64,000 bases of DNA, from the NCBI RefSeq assembly GCF_004361885.1, contig NZ_SNWH01000013.1:24383-88382 (forward strand), given 5' to 3'. Below, piece by piece: positions 39,201 to 48,061 of the stretch (position 1 is its first letter; every line of letters starts with the position of its first letter). This stretch comes from Halomonas ventosae. Lineage in GTDB: Bacteria; Pseudomonadota; Gammaproteobacteria; Pseudomonadales; Halomonadaceae. The position numbers and the translations under genes are program-made. Below the pieces are notes generated by a model, which was not told the origin of the DNA, did not search any database, and saw only the letters and a program-made list of their open reading frames with translations.

Positions 39201-39995
39201 ATGACGACGACGATTTCCGATGAGATACAGGCGCGCGCTGGCGGGCGCAACTGGAAGAAGCCCCTGGGCTGGGGGGCTGCGCTACTGGTTCTGGGTTGGT
39301 CATGGCAAGGCGCGGGTATTGCCCCGGGTCTGCTGATCGACAATTTCGACAACATGGTGGTTCTGGCCAGTGATTTCGTGCCTCCGACGTTCACCAACCT
39401 GACGCGCTACATCCACGAGATGCTGGTGACGATTCAGATTGCCATCTGGGGCACGCTGCTGGCGGTGATCTGCGCCGTGCCATTTGGCCTTTTAAGCGCG
39501 TCGAACGTCGCTCCCTGGTGGATCAATCAGCCCATTCGCCGACTGATGGACGCCTGTCGCGCGATCAACGAGCTGGTGTTCGCGATGCTGTTCGTGGTGG
39601 CCGTGGGGCTCGGCCCCTTCGCTGGAACGCTTGCATTATTCGTCCACACCACCGGGGTGCTGGCCAAACTCTTTTCCGAGGCTGTGGAGGCTGCCGACCC
39701 CGGGCCGATGGAGGGGGTGCGCGTCACCGGCGCCGGGCGTATCGAGGAGATCTTGTTTGGCTTGATTCCTCAGATCATGCCGCTATGGGTCTCGGTGAGT
39801 TTCTACCGTTTCGAATCTAACATCCGTTCGGCGACGGTGCTTGGCATGGTGGGCGGCGGGGGTATCGGCGTGTCGCTGTGGCAGAGCCTGCGCGGATTCG
39901 ACTACGCCGAAGCGGCGACCATCATGCTGGTGATCATTGTCGCCGTCACCTTGCTGGACATGCTGTCGCAGCAGGTACGCAAACGTTACATCTGA
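39201..39995 (+). CDS. phnE: Phosphonate ABC transporter permease PhnE
   Basis: PhnE is the inner-membrane channel of the phosphonate importer. The 264-aa protein has about six hydrophobic helices and the permease EAA-type loop [32 protein letters not shown]. It ends with [16 protein letters not shown], the PhnE C-terminus. A single phnE is present, so it probably acts as a homodimer. A terminator follows 2 nt after the stop. Confidence 0.94.
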   Translation: MTTTISDEIQARAGGRNWKKPLGWGAALLVLGWSWQGAGIAPGLLIDNFDNMVVLASDFVPPTFTNLTRYIHEMLVTIQIAIWGTLLAVICAVPFGLLSASNVAPWWINQPIRRLMDACRAINELVFAMLFVVAVGLGPFAGTLALFVHTTGVLAKLFSEAVEAADPGPMEGVRVTGAGRIEEILFGLIPQIMPLWVSVSFYRFESNIRSATVLGMVGGGGIGVSLWQSLRGFDYAEAATIMLVIIVAVTLLDMLSQQVRKRYI

Positions 39996-39997
39996 TG

Positions 39998-40020
39998 CCG
40001 GGGGCTCCCTCGGTTTTTTT
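39998..40020 (+). terminator. Rho-independent terminator between phnE and phnF
   Basis: CCGGGG (39998-40003) pairs with CCTCGG (40008-40013), including one G-T wobble, and is followed by seven T (40014-40020). It splits uptake genes from the C-P lyase genes. Confidence 0.65.
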
Positions 40021-40027
40021 GGGACTG

Positions 40028-40825
40028 ATGATGTCTAGACAAATTCTCTCGCTACCGCGCTATCGCGAACTGGCCGAAGTGCTTCTTCGCGAGGTCCGCG
40101 CCGACTACGGCCCCGGCGATCTGCTGCCGACCGAAGCCCAGTTGGCCAAGCGCTTCGCGGTTAATCGCCACACCGTGCGCCGGGCGCTGGACGAACTGGT
40201 CGCCGCTGGCCTGGTGACACGCCATCAGGGGCGTGGCACCCAGGTCGTCGATCGGCGACTCGATTACGCCGTTAGCGCCGGCAGCAAGGTGACCCAGAAT
40301 CTCGCCGGTCTCGGTCTCCCCGCGAATACCTGCTGTCTCGAACAGGGGTTCGTGATGCCGCCCGAGGCCATTGCCCAGCGCTTCGGACGACCCGCCAGTG
40401 AGCCGCTGCTGCGCGTCGATACCGTGCGCTATGTTGACGACGCGCCGCTGATGCGACTGCGTCACTGGTTCGATCCCGAGCGCGTGCCGGGCTGGCTGGC
40501 GCGCTATCGCGGCGGCTCCACCCGGGCGCTGCTCGGCCAGCACTATGGTTTGCGTCTGCAACGTCGAAGGGTTCGCATAGATGCCGTCGGCGCCGATCGC
40601 GACGATACCCGCTGGCTGCAGTGTCCGCTCAACGCGCCGTTGCTGGTGATGACGAGCGACAATACCGACGTCGACGGCGTGCTGGTGGAAGTCTCCGTGG
40701 GTCGGGCGCGTGCCGACCGGCTCTCCTATCACATCGATTTCGATGAAGCCGCTGGCCATCGTCACGACGGCGCCGGCCCGACCGATCCTTCCGATCTCCT
40801 TCCCTCCGAAGAGGACGACACATGA
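40028..40825 (+). CDS. phnF: GntR/HutC-family regulator PhnF
   Basis: PhnF is a repressor of phosphonate genes. The 265-aa protein has an N-terminal winged helix (LPRYRELAEVLLREVRADY..LPTEAQLAKRFAVNRHTVRRALDELV, residues about 6-55). A C-terminal UTRA ligand-binding domain of the HutC type follows. The start is ATG 40028 or the next ATG at 40031; the SD is weak. The palindromic operator at 40031-40042 covers the start codon, so the protein very likely represses its own operon. phnG overlaps by 4 nt. Confidence 0.9.
   Translation: MMSRQILSLPRYRELAEVLLREVRADYGPGDLLPTEAQLAKRFAVNRHTVRRALDELVAAGLVTRHQGRGTQVVDRRLDYAVSAGSKVTQNLAGLGLPANTCCLEQGFVMPPEAIAQRFGRPASEPLLRVDTVRYVDDAPLMRLRHWFDPERVPGWLARYRGGSTRALLGQHYGLRLQRRRVRIDAVGADRDDTRWLQCPLNAPLLVMTSDNTDVDGVLVEVSVGRARADRLSYHIDFDEAAGHRHDGAGPTDPSDLLPSEEDDT
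40031..40042 (-). promoter_or_regulatory. Second copy of the putative PhnF operator
   Basis: ATGTCTAGACAA is the exact reverse complement of the 12-mer at 37158-37169, with the same TGTCTAGACA core. It lies on the phnF start codon, where a bound dimer would block transcription or initiation of translation. Confidence 0.6.
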
Positions 40826-41262
40826 GCCGCACCTCTCGAGGAGCCCGGCAGCGATTGCTGGCGCTCTCCTCCCGTCAGCACATTGAGGCCCATTGGGGCG
40901 CACTAGGTGCGTTGCCCGACCACCGCTGCGTGCGCGGCCCGGAAACCGGCATGGCGATGCTCAAGGGCCGCACCGGGGGTACCGGCAACGCCTTCCACCT
41001 GGGCGAGATGACCTTGACCCGGGCCAGCGTGGTGCTCGACGACGGCACCCTCGGCCACGGTTGGGTGTGCGGACGGGATCATCGCCACGCCGAGCTGATC
41101 GCACTGGCCGATGCCGTCGCCCAGCTTGCCGAATGGCAAGAGACACTCGAGACGCGGGTGCTCGCGCCGCTGGCCGCAGAGCTGGCCGAGCGCCAGCGCC
41201 GTGACGCTGCCACCGCCGCCGCTACCCGCGTCGACTTCTTCACCCTGGTGAGAGGGGAATGA
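40822..41262 (+). CDS. phnG: C-P lyase core subunit PhnG
   Basis: PhnG is a structural part of the PhnGHIJ core complex, which with PhnI forms the triphosphate displacement unit. The 146-aa protein starts SRTSRGARQRLLALSS and has GRTGGTGNAFHLGEMTLTRASV and GHGWVCGRDHRHAELIALADA, the family core. ATGA overlap with phnF and with phnH marks a tightly coupled operon. Confidence 0.93.
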   Translation: MSRTSRGARQRLLALSSRQHIEAHWGALGALPDHRCVRGPETGMAMLKGRTGGTGNAFHLGEMTLTRASVVLDDGTLGHGWVCGRDHRHAELIALADAVAQLAEWQETLETRVLAPLAAELAERQRRDAATAAATRVDFFTLVRGE

Positions 41263-41936
41263 CGATGGACAAGATAGCTACGCTGGAGAACAGCGAGACG
41301 ATGAATGCCTCCTGGCCCGCGCTGAGCGATCCCGCCCACGACAGTCAGCGCGTGTTTCGCCAGATTCTCGGCGTGCTTTCCGAACCCGGCACGCTGACCA
41401 CGCTGGCGCTGCCGGCACCGCCCGAGCGAGCCCTCGGCGCGGCGCTGTGGGGCGTGGTACTGACACTCTGTGATCTCGAGACACGCGTGTGGATCGCCGC
41501 CGATCTCGACTCGCCGGCCTTGCGCAAGGCGCTGACCTTTCACACCGGGGCGCGAATCACCGACGACCCGGCGAGTGCTGATTTCGCGTTGCTGACCCAC
41601 GAGTCCTTCGATCCGCAGACCCCCTTTGCGCTGGGCAGCGACAGCTACCCCGATCGCGCCACCACGCTGCTGGTCGCCGTCGAGCGCCTGGAAAATGATT
41701 CGAATGGCGAGCGCAACGGGCAAAGCGGCTGGCGGCTAAGCGGCCCCGGCATCGCCGAATCACGAGACCTCGATATCGGCGATTCCCCCGGCTGCCGGGC
41801 GCTGATGACCCGCCTGGCCGACAACCTGGCCCACTTTCCTCGGGGGCTGGACGCCATTCTTGGCTGTGACGCGCAGCTGGCGGCGATTCCCCGCAGCACC
41901 TGCATCACACGTACCGATTCTCAGGAGATGAACTGA
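41259..41936 (+). CDS. phnH: C-P lyase core subunit PhnH
   Basis: PhnH is a non-catalytic core subunit related to PLP transferases but without the PLP lysine. The 225-aa protein has the conserved start DSQRVFRQILGVLSEPGTL and WGVVLTLCDLETRVWI. GPGIAESRDLDI is the family-like middle. Start ATG 41259 overlaps the phnG stop; the ATG at 41265 is possible. The C-terminus overlaps phnI by one base (TGATG). Confidence 0.93.
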   Translation: MTMDKIATLENSETMNASWPALSDPAHDSQRVFRQILGVLSEPGTLTTLALPAPPERALGAALWGVVLTLCDLETRVWIAADLDSPALRKALTFHTGARITDDPASADFALLTHESFDPQTPFALGSDSYPDRATTLLVAVERLENDSNGERNGQSGWRLSGPGIAESRDLDIGDSPGCRALMTRLADNLAHFPRGLDAILGCDAQLAAIPRSTCITRTDSQEMN

Positions 41937-43060
41937 TGTACGTAGCCGTCAAGGGAGGCGAGCAGGCGATCGCCAACGCCCACCGCTGGCTGGCCGACCG
42001 CCGCCGCGGCGACCGTGATCGTCCAGAACTCGAAGTTGCCCAGATCGGCGATCAGCTGCGCCTGGCCGTCGACCGGGTGATGAGCGAGGCCTCGCTTTAT
42101 GATCCCGAACTCGCCGCGCTGGCGTTCAAGCAGGCCAGCGGCGACCTCACCGAAGCCGTATTCCTGCTGCGCGCCTATCGCACCACGCTGCCGCGCCTCG
42201 CCGTCAGCGAGCCGCTCGACACCGCCAACATGCGTATCGAACGCCGCATCAGTGCCACCTACAAGGACATCCCCGGCGGCCAGATTCTGGGCCCGACCTA
42301 CGACTACACCCACCGTCTGCTCGATTTCCTCCAGCTGGCCGGTGCCGAGGTGCCGCCTGCCGAGACCCGGGATGACGTGACCGACGCCGAGCCATGCCCA
42401 CCGATTCTCGAACTGCTCAACGACGAAGGCCTGGTCGAGCAGGAGGTTGACGACGGCCGCGAGCCTTCGGATATCACTCGCGATCCGCCCGATTATCCAA
42501 TGGAACGCGCCGCCCGACTGCAGATGTTGGCCCGCGGCGACGAGGGCTACCTGCTGGCGCTGGGTTACTCGACCCAGCGCGGCTATGGCCGCAACCACCC
42601 CTTCGCCGGCGAGATTCGCCTGGGACAAGTGGAGGTCGAGATCCACGTCGATGAATGGGACGAGACGATCTGCGTCGGCGAGATCGCGTTGAGCGAGTGC
42701 CAGATGATCAACCAGTTCGGCGGCTCGCGCGAGGCCGCGCCGCAGTTCACGCGCGGTTACGGCCTCGCCTTTGGCCACAACGAGCGCAAGACCATGGCCA
42801 TGGCACTGGTCGACCGTGCACTGCGCGCCGAGGAACTGGGCGAGCCGATCAGCGGCCCCGCGCAGCAGGCAGAGTTCGTGCTGGCGCACGCCGACAGCGT
42901 CGACGCCTCCGGCTTCGTCTCGCATCTCAAGCTGCCGCACTACGTCGACTTCCAGTCCGAACTCGATCTGCTCAGGCGTCTGCGCCGCGAGCACGCCACC
43001 CGCCAGGCCGAACTCGACAGCGCCCGAGATACGGCCGGGCCCCAACAGGAGGAGCGTTAA
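41936..43060 (+). CDS. phnI: C-P lyase core subunit PhnI
   Basis: PhnI is the nucleosidase-like subunit that joins the phosphonate to the ribose of ATP. The 374-aa protein starts YVAVKGGEQAIANAH, the family N-terminus. It contains ATYKDIPGGQILGPTYDYTHRLLDF and LGYSTQRGYGRNHPFAGEIRLG. The length is slightly above that of E. coli PhnI (354 aa). AGGAG precedes ATG 41936. Confidence 0.95.
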   Translation: MYVAVKGGEQAIANAHRWLADRRRGDRDRPELEVAQIGDQLRLAVDRVMSEASLYDPELAALAFKQASGDLTEAVFLLRAYRTTLPRLAVSEPLDTANMRIERRISATYKDIPGGQILGPTYDYTHRLLDFLQLAGAEVPPAETRDDVTDAEPCPPILELLNDEGLVEQEVDDGREPSDITRDPPDYPMERAARLQMLARGDEGYLLALGYSTQRGYGRNHPFAGEIRLGQVEVEIHVDEWDETICVGEIALSECQMINQFGGSREAAPQFTRGYGLAFGHNERKTMAMALVDRALRAEELGEPISGPAQQAEFVLAHADSVDASGFVSHLKLPHYVDFQSELDLLRRLRREHATRQAELDSARDTAGPQQEER

Positions 43061-43061
43061 C

Positions 43062-43895
43062 GTGGACGGTTACAACTTCGCCTACCTCGACGAACAGACC
43101 AAGCGCATGATCCGCCGCGCGCTGCTCAAGGCGGTGGCGATTCCCGGTTATCAGGTGCCATTCGGTGGCCGCGAGATGCCGATGCCTTACGGCTGGGGCA
43201 CCGGCGGGGTGCAGGTTACCGCGAGTATTCTGGGTGCCGACGACATTCTCAAGGTGATCGATCAGGGCGCCGACGACACCACCAACGCGGTCAGCATTCG
43301 CCACTTCTTCCAGCGTGTCGCCGGCGTTAAGACCACCACCGTGACCACGGTGGCGGACGTCATCCAGACTCGCCATCGGATTCCCGAAACGCCGCTGCGT
43401 GCCGGCCAGATTCTGGTGTTCCAGGTGCCGATCCCCGAGCCGCTGCGCTTCATCGAGCCCAGCGAGCAGGAGACAAGGCTGATGCATGCCCTGGAGGAGT
43501 ACGGGGTGATGCACGTCAAGCTCTACGAGGACATCGCCTGCTACGGGCACATTGCTACCACCTATGCCTACCCGGTCAAGGTGAACGGCCGCTACGTGAT
43601 GGATCCATCGCCGATCCCCAAGTTCGACAACCCTAAGCTCGATGGCAACCCGGCGCTGATGCTGTTCGGCGCCGGCCGCGAGAAGCGGCTGTATGCAATC
43701 CCGCCCCATACCCGTGTCGAGAGTCTCGACTTCGAGGATCACCCGTTCGAGATCCAGACCTGGGAGCACATCTGCGCGCTGTGCGGCAGCGATCACAGCT
43801 ACCTCGATGAAGTGATTACCGATGACAAGGGCGGCCGGATGTTCGTCTGCTCCGACACCGACTACTGCCGGACCCGGCGAGGAGACGTGGCATGA
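43062..43895 (+). CDS. phnJ: C-P lyase catalytic subunit PhnJ (radical SAM)
   Basis: PhnJ cleaves the carbon-phosphorus bond with a 4Fe-4S cluster and SAM. The 277-aa protein carries the cysteine cluster CALC-x21-C-x5-C near the C-terminus (CALCGSDHSYLDEV...MFVCSDTDYC), the iron-sulfur binding set of PhnJ. GGREMPMPYGWGTGG lies near the N-terminus. The start is GTG 43062 behind AGGAGGAG (43047-43054); an ATG far upstream in another reading of phnI is not the start. phnK overlaps by 4 nt. Confidence 0.95.
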   Translation: MDGYNFAYLDEQTKRMIRRALLKAVAIPGYQVPFGGREMPMPYGWGTGGVQVTASILGADDILKVIDQGADDTTNAVSIRHFFQRVAGVKTTTVTTVADVIQTRHRIPETPLRAGQILVFQVPIPEPLRFIEPSEQETRLMHALEEYGVMHVKLYEDIACYGHIATTYAYPVKVNGRYVMDPSPIPKFDNPKLDGNPALMLFGAGREKRLYAIPPHTRVESLDFEDHPFEIQTWEHICALCGSDHSYLDEVITDDKGGRMFVCSDTDYCRTRRGDVA

Positions 43896-44782
43896 AGAAG
43901 CCGACACTGGCGCGTCCAGTTCTGCTGGACGTGCAAGACATTACCCGCCTTTACGGCCCGGCCAAGGGTTGTGAGGCGATCGATTTTCAACTGCATGCCG
44001 GCGAGGTGCTGGGCATCGTCGGCGAATCCGGCTCCGGCAAGTCGACGCTGCTGCGCGTGCTCGCCGGGTTGGAAGCGCCGGATGCGGGGCGCGTGATCTA
44101 TCGCCGTTCTTATAACGAGCCCGAAGTCGCTCGAACCGATTTCCACGAGCCCGAAGCCGCTCGAACTGGCACTGGCAACAACGAGGTTGGCGGCGATCCG
44201 AAGGAAAACGCAGAGAGCGAACTCGATCTCTATGCCATCGGCGAGGCGCGTCGCCGGGCACTGCTGCGCCTCGAGTGGGGGCTGGTACATCAGAATCCCC
44301 GCGATGGTCTGCGCATGGGCGTTTCCGCCGGCGCCAACATCGGTGAGCGGCTGATGGCCCAGGGCCAGCGCCACTACGGTCGGCTCAGAGCGACAGGCCA
44401 GGACTGGATGCACCAGGTCGAGCTCGATCCCGGCCGTATCGACGATGCGCCGCGCACCTTCTCGGGCGGCATGCAGCAGCGCCTGCAGATCGCCCGCACG
44501 CTGGTCACCCGGCCACGGCTGGTATTCATGGATGAGCCCACCGGCGGGCTCGACGTCTCGGTTCAGGCGCGCTTGCTGGACATGCTGCGCACGCTGGTGC
44601 GTCAGCTCGGCCTGTCGGTGGTACTGGTGACGCACGACCTCGCCGTGGCGCGACTGCTCGCCCACCGCCTGATGGTGATGCGCGGCGGTCGGGTAGTGGA
44701 GACCGGCCTCACCGACCAGATTCTCGACGATCCGCAGCATGCGTATACGCAGCTGCTGGTTTCATCCGTGCTGACCCCTTGA
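43892..44782 (+). CDS. phnK: C-P lyase-associated ABC ATPase PhnK, with an internal insertion
   Basis: PhnK binds the PhnGHIJ core as an ATPase partner of PhnJ. The 296-aa protein has Walker A GESGSGKST, signature FSGGMQQRLQIARTL and Walker B LVFMDEPTGGLD. It is about 40 residues longer than E. coli PhnK (252 aa). The extra part, about residues 73-110, lies between GRVIYR and ELDLYAIGEARRR and includes a duplicated EPE-(V/A)-ART unit (see the repeat). The insert falls in a helical-domain loop, so function may be kept. Confidence 0.92.
   Translation: MKKPTLARPVLLDVQDITRLYGPAKGCEAIDFQLHAGEVLGIVGESGSGKSTLLRVLAGLEAPDAGRVIYRRSYNEPEVARTDFHEPEAARTGTGNNEVGGDPKENAESELDLYAIGEARRRALLRLEWGLVHQNPRDGLRMGVSAGANIGERLMAQGQRHYGRLRATGQDWMHQVELDPGRIDDAPRTFSGGMQQRLQIARTLVTRPRLVFMDEPTGGLDVSVQARLLDMLRTLVRQLGLSVVLVTHDLAVARLLAHRLMVMRGGRVVETGLTDQILDDPQHAYTQLLVSSVLTP
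44116..44166 (+). repeat. 30-bp-period tandem repeat inside phnK
   Basis: CGAGCCCGAAGTCGCTCGAAC-like 21-mers at 44116-44136 and 44146-44166 differ by one base, spaced 30 bp apart and in frame. Each adds about ten residues to PhnK. Confidence 0.8.
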
Positions 44783-44796
44783 GGAGAGCAATTCCC

Positions 44797-45558
44797 ATGC
44801 GTTTCGAGACTGGCGTTTCCCCCGCACGCTCCCTGCCTCGCCTCACGGTGGATGGGCTTCACAAACGCTTTCTGCTGCACGGCCAGGGTGGGATCGAGAT
44901 CGACGTGATGCGCGATCTCTCGCTGACCCTGGATGCCGGCGAATGTCTAGTACTGGCCGGGCGCAGCGGCATCGGCAAGAGCACGCTGCTGAAGATGCTC
45001 CACGGCGACTATCGCATCGACCGAGGCCACATCCGTCTGCACTTCGAGGATGGCGAACTCGACCTTGAGACACTGCCGGCCTACGCCTGGCACGGCCTGC
45101 GTCGCGACGTGATCGGCTATGTCAGCCAGTTCCTGCGCGTGGTGCCGCGGGTCGCCGCCGTCGATGTGGTGATGGAGCCGCTGTTGGCGCGTGGCGCCGA
45201 CGAACACGATGCCCGCCAACGCGCCGAGATGCTGCTGGCCCGGCTCAACCTGCCCGAGCGGCTATGGCGGCTGCCGCCTGGCACCTTCTCCGGTGGCGAG
45301 CAGCAACGCGTCAATATTGCCCGCGGCTTCATCGGTGAACATCCGCTGCTGCTGCTGGACGAGCCCACCGCGTCGCTGGACGCCGCCAATCGCGATGTGG
45401 TGATCGCCCTGATCGGCGAGGCCAAGGCGCGCGGTACCGCCATGCTCGGCATCTTTCACGACGAAGACGTGCGCCAGCGCGTCGCCGACCGACTGCTGCC
45501 GCTGGATGGCAGCTTGGGCCGTTTGCCCACTGGCCAGAATGTTCAGGAGAGCTTGTGA
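44797..45558 (+). CDS. phnL: C-P lyase-associated ABC ATPase PhnL
   Basis: PhnL is the second ATPase of the C-P lyase complex and binds on PhnK. The 253-aa protein has Walker A GRSGIGKST, Q-loop YVSQFLRVVPRV, signature FSGGEQQRVNIARGF, Walker B LLLDEPTASLD and the H-loop FHDEDV. ATG 44797 is preferred after GAGGAGAG (44781-44788) over the TTG at 44779. The C-terminal segment is slightly extended. Confidence 0.93.
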   Translation: MRFETGVSPARSLPRLTVDGLHKRFLLHGQGGIEIDVMRDLSLTLDAGECLVLAGRSGIGKSTLLKMLHGDYRIDRGHIRLHFEDGELDLETLPAYAWHGLRRDVIGYVSQFLRVVPRVAAVDVVMEPLLARGADEHDARQRAEMLLARLNLPERLWRLPPGTFSGGEQQRVNIARGFIGEHPLLLLDEPTASLDAANRDVVIALIGEAKARGTAMLGIFHDEDVRQRVADRLLPLDGSLGRLPTGQNVQESL

Positions 45559-46706
45559 TGAGCGCACAGGAACAGATTCTGACCCATGCCAGACTGGTGC
45601 TCGACGATGAAGTGATCGACGGCACCCTGGTGATTCGCGATGGCCGCATCGCCGCCATCGATCACGGGATCAGCCAGGCGTTGGGCGCCATCGACTGCGA
45701 GGGCGATATCCTGTTGCCGGGGCTGGTTGAGCTGCACACCGACAACATGGAGAAGTACTTCCAGCCGCGGCCCAAGGTCGAATGGCCGGGGCGTCAGGCG
45801 GCGCTGGCCCATGACGCCCAGATGGCGGCCAGCGGCATTACCACCGTGTTCGACGCGGTCTCGATCGGAGACATCGACGAGCAGAGCATGCGTCACCAGT
45901 CCCTGGACAAAATGTGCCATGCCGTGTCGCAGATCGTTCACGACGGCCTGGCGCGAGTCGATCACCGTCTGCACCTGCGCTGCGAGGTGAGCCATCCGAA
46001 CACCCTGGCGCGCTTCGAGGCGCTGTCGTCGTCGCCGCTGCTGGGGCTGGTCTCGCTGATGGATCACGCTCCCGGCCAGCGCCAGTTCGCCAGCCTCGAG
46101 GCATACCGCGTCTACTATCAAGGCAAGTACGGTCTTGATGACGCCTCGATGGACGCCTTCATGGCAGCCCAGATCGACAACAGCCAGCGCTACAGCGACG
46201 AACATCGCCGTGCCATTGCAGCCCGTTGTCGGGAGCGCGGCCTGGCGATCGCTAGCCACGACGACGCCACCATGGAGCATGTCGTCGAAAGCCATAAGTA
46301 CGGCACTCGAGTCGCTGAGTTTCCCACTACTCGTGAAGCGGCACAGGCCTCTCACCGTGTCGGCATGGCAGTGATGATGGGCGCACCCAATGTGGTGCGC
46401 GGCGGTTCCCACTCCGGCAACATCGCCGCTGCTGACCTGGTTGAACTGGGCGTGCTGGACATCCTGTCGTCGGACTACTATCCGGCGGCGCTGCTCGATG
46501 CGGTGTTCAGGGTGGCGGCGATGGATAACGGCTACACGCTGACGCGGGCGGTGGCCACGGCGACACGCATACCGGCCGAAGCGGTAGGCCTGACCGATCG
46601 TGGGCGCCTGGCGCCGGGGCTCCGTGCCGATCTGTTGCGGGTGCGATTGATCGACGATCATCCGGTGGTGCAGAGAGTTTGGTCTGCGGGTAGACAGGTC
46701 CATTGA
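45558..46706 (+). CDS. phnM: Alpha-D-ribose 1-methylphosphonate 5-triphosphate diphosphatase PhnM
   Basis: PhnM removes diphosphate from the phosphonate-ribose triphosphate intermediate. The 382-aa amidohydrolase-fold protein has the metal-binding motif LLPGLVELHTDNMEKYFQPRP. A second metal-ligand region (AIASHDDATMEHV) and GAPNVVRGGSHSGN follow. ATG 45558 overlaps the phnL stop (TGATG) with AGGAG upstream; the GTG at 45555 is less likely. Confidence 0.94.
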   Translation: MSAQEQILTHARLVLDDEVIDGTLVIRDGRIAAIDHGISQALGAIDCEGDILLPGLVELHTDNMEKYFQPRPKVEWPGRQAALAHDAQMAASGITTVFDAVSIGDIDEQSMRHQSLDKMCHAVSQIVHDGLARVDHRLHLRCEVSHPNTLARFEALSSSPLLGLVSLMDHAPGQRQFASLEAYRVYYQGKYGLDDASMDAFMAAQIDNSQRYSDEHRRAIAARCRERGLAIASHDDATMEHVVESHKYGTRVAEFPTTREAAQASHRVGMAVMMGAPNVVRGGSHSGNIAAADLVELGVLDILSSDYYPAALLDAVFRVAAMDNGYTLTRAVATATRIPAEAVGLTDRGRLAPGLRADLLRVRLIDDHPVVQRVWSAGRQVH

Positions 46707-46731
46707 TGGCGTATTTTTCGAGAGGTCCGAG

Positions 46732-47283
46732 ATGTCGCGTCTGATCTACGTCATGGGCGCCAGCGGCGTCGGCAAGGACAGCCTGCTGCGCGAGCTGGCA
46801 CGACGGCGCCCGGACGCGCTGGTGGCGCATCGCTACATCACGCGCGCCAGCGGCGGGGCGGAGAACTGCATCGAACTCTCCCGCGAGGCATTTCACTGGC
46901 GGCGGGAGCAGGGGCTGTTCTGCCTATCTTGGAGCGCGCATGGGCTCGACTACGGCGTCGGGATCGAGATCGAAGCGTGGCTGGCGGCGGGGCACACGGT
47001 GGTGCTCAACGGCAGCCGGCGAGCGCTGGAGCGCGCCCGTCGACGCTTCGGCGCGGCCCTGATGCCGGTTCTGGTCGTGGCGGATGTCGAGGTGCTGCGC
47101 CGGCGTCTGATCGCTCGCGGGCGCGAGACGCCGGCCGAGATCGAGGCGCGGCTGGCGCGCGGCGGCGGTGAGGATGCGCTGGGCGATATTGCGCGAATCG
47201 ACAACGGCGGCGAGCTGGCGCATGGCGTGAAGGCGCTCGAAGCCTGGCTTGACTCGCCGCACGGCCCGGATGAGACGTCATGA
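46732..47283 (+). CDS. phnN: Ribose 1,5-bisphosphate phosphokinase PhnN
   Basis: PhnN turns ribose 1,5-bisphosphate into PRPP, feeding the pathway product back into metabolism. The 183-aa kinase has the P-loop GASGVGKDSLLREL near residue 10. It has a guanylate-kinase-like core (VAHRYITRASGGAEN, WSAHGLDYGV, VVLNGSRRAL). It overlaps phnP by 4 nt. Confidence 0.92.
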   Translation: MSRLIYVMGASGVGKDSLLRELARRRPDALVAHRYITRASGGAENCIELSREAFHWRREQGLFCLSWSAHGLDYGVGIEIEAWLAAGHTVVLNGSRRALERARRRFGAALMPVLVVADVEVLRRRLIARGRETPAEIEARLARGGGEDALGDIARIDNGGELAHGVKALEAWLDSPHGPDETS

Positions 47284-48035
47284 AGTTGCGCTTCGCCGGC
47301 ACCGGCGACAGCGGTCAGGTACCCTGCTTCGGTTGTGACTGCCCGGCGTGTCAGCGCGCCCGGCTGCTGAGCGGCCACCGCCGCGAGCCCTGTTGTGGCG
47401 AGATCGAGCTCGATGGCGAGCTGATCCTGATCGATGCCGGCCGCATGGATCTGGCCGCGCGCTGCGAGCGTCAGCGTCCGGCGGCGATTGTGCTGACGCA
47501 TTATCACGCCGATCACGTCCAGGGGCTTCTGCACCTGCGCTGGGGGCGGGGCGAATCGATTCCGGTCTATGGCCCGAAAGATCCTCAGGGCTGTGCCGAC
47601 CTGCACAAGAATCCCGGCATCCTCGCTTTCCAGCCCGGCCTCAAGCCGTTCCGAGCGCTCACATTGGGCGGTCTCACGGTGACGCCGCTGCCGCTCAATC
47701 ACAGCAAACCAACGCTGGGTTACGCTCTGGACGATGGTGCCCATCGCATCGCTTGGCTCTGCGACACGGTCGGCCTGCCCGCGGCCACCGAACGCTTTCT
47801 GGCCGAGTGGCGCCCGCACGGCATGGTGGTCGATGCGACCCATCCAGATTCGCTCCTCGCGCCCCGCAACCACAACAACCTCGCCATGGCGCTGGAGATC
47901 ATCGAGCGTTTAGGCCCTTCACGCGCCTGGCTGACGCACATCAGCCACGAACTGGATGCCGACTTCATGGCGACGTCGCGAATCCTGCCGGGGGGCGTGG
48001 AATTGGCCACCGATGGTAGAGAGATACTTTTTTGA
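47280..48035 (+). CDS. phnP: Phosphoribosyl 1,2-cyclic phosphodiesterase PhnP
   Basis: PhnP opens the cyclic ribose phosphate made by C-P lyase. The 251-aa metallo-beta-lactamase fold protein has the di-metal motif LTHYHADHVQGL near residue 75. The N-terminal Cys set CFGCDCPAC is the structural zinc site of PhnP. MVVDATHPD and WLTHISHELD supply further ligands. It starts inside the end of phnN (ATGA). Confidence 0.93.
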   Translation: MKLRFAGTGDSGQVPCFGCDCPACQRARLLSGHRREPCCGEIELDGELILIDAGRMDLAARCERQRPAAIVLTHYHADHVQGLLHLRWGRGESIPVYGPKDPQGCADLHKNPGILAFQPGLKPFRALTLGGLTVTPLPLNHSKPTLGYALDDGAHRIAWLCDTVGLPAATERFLAEWRPHGMVVDATHPDSLLAPRNHNNLAMALEIIERLGPSRAWLTHISHELDADFMATSRILPGGVELATDGREILF

Positions 48036-48061
48036 AAAACAGCGCATTCCGAGGACAACGT

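Noticed and set aside
42771..43061. Long in-frame extension upstream of phnJ
   Set aside because: It is a shadow of phnI in another frame; the GTG at 43062 with AGGAGGAG is the real start.
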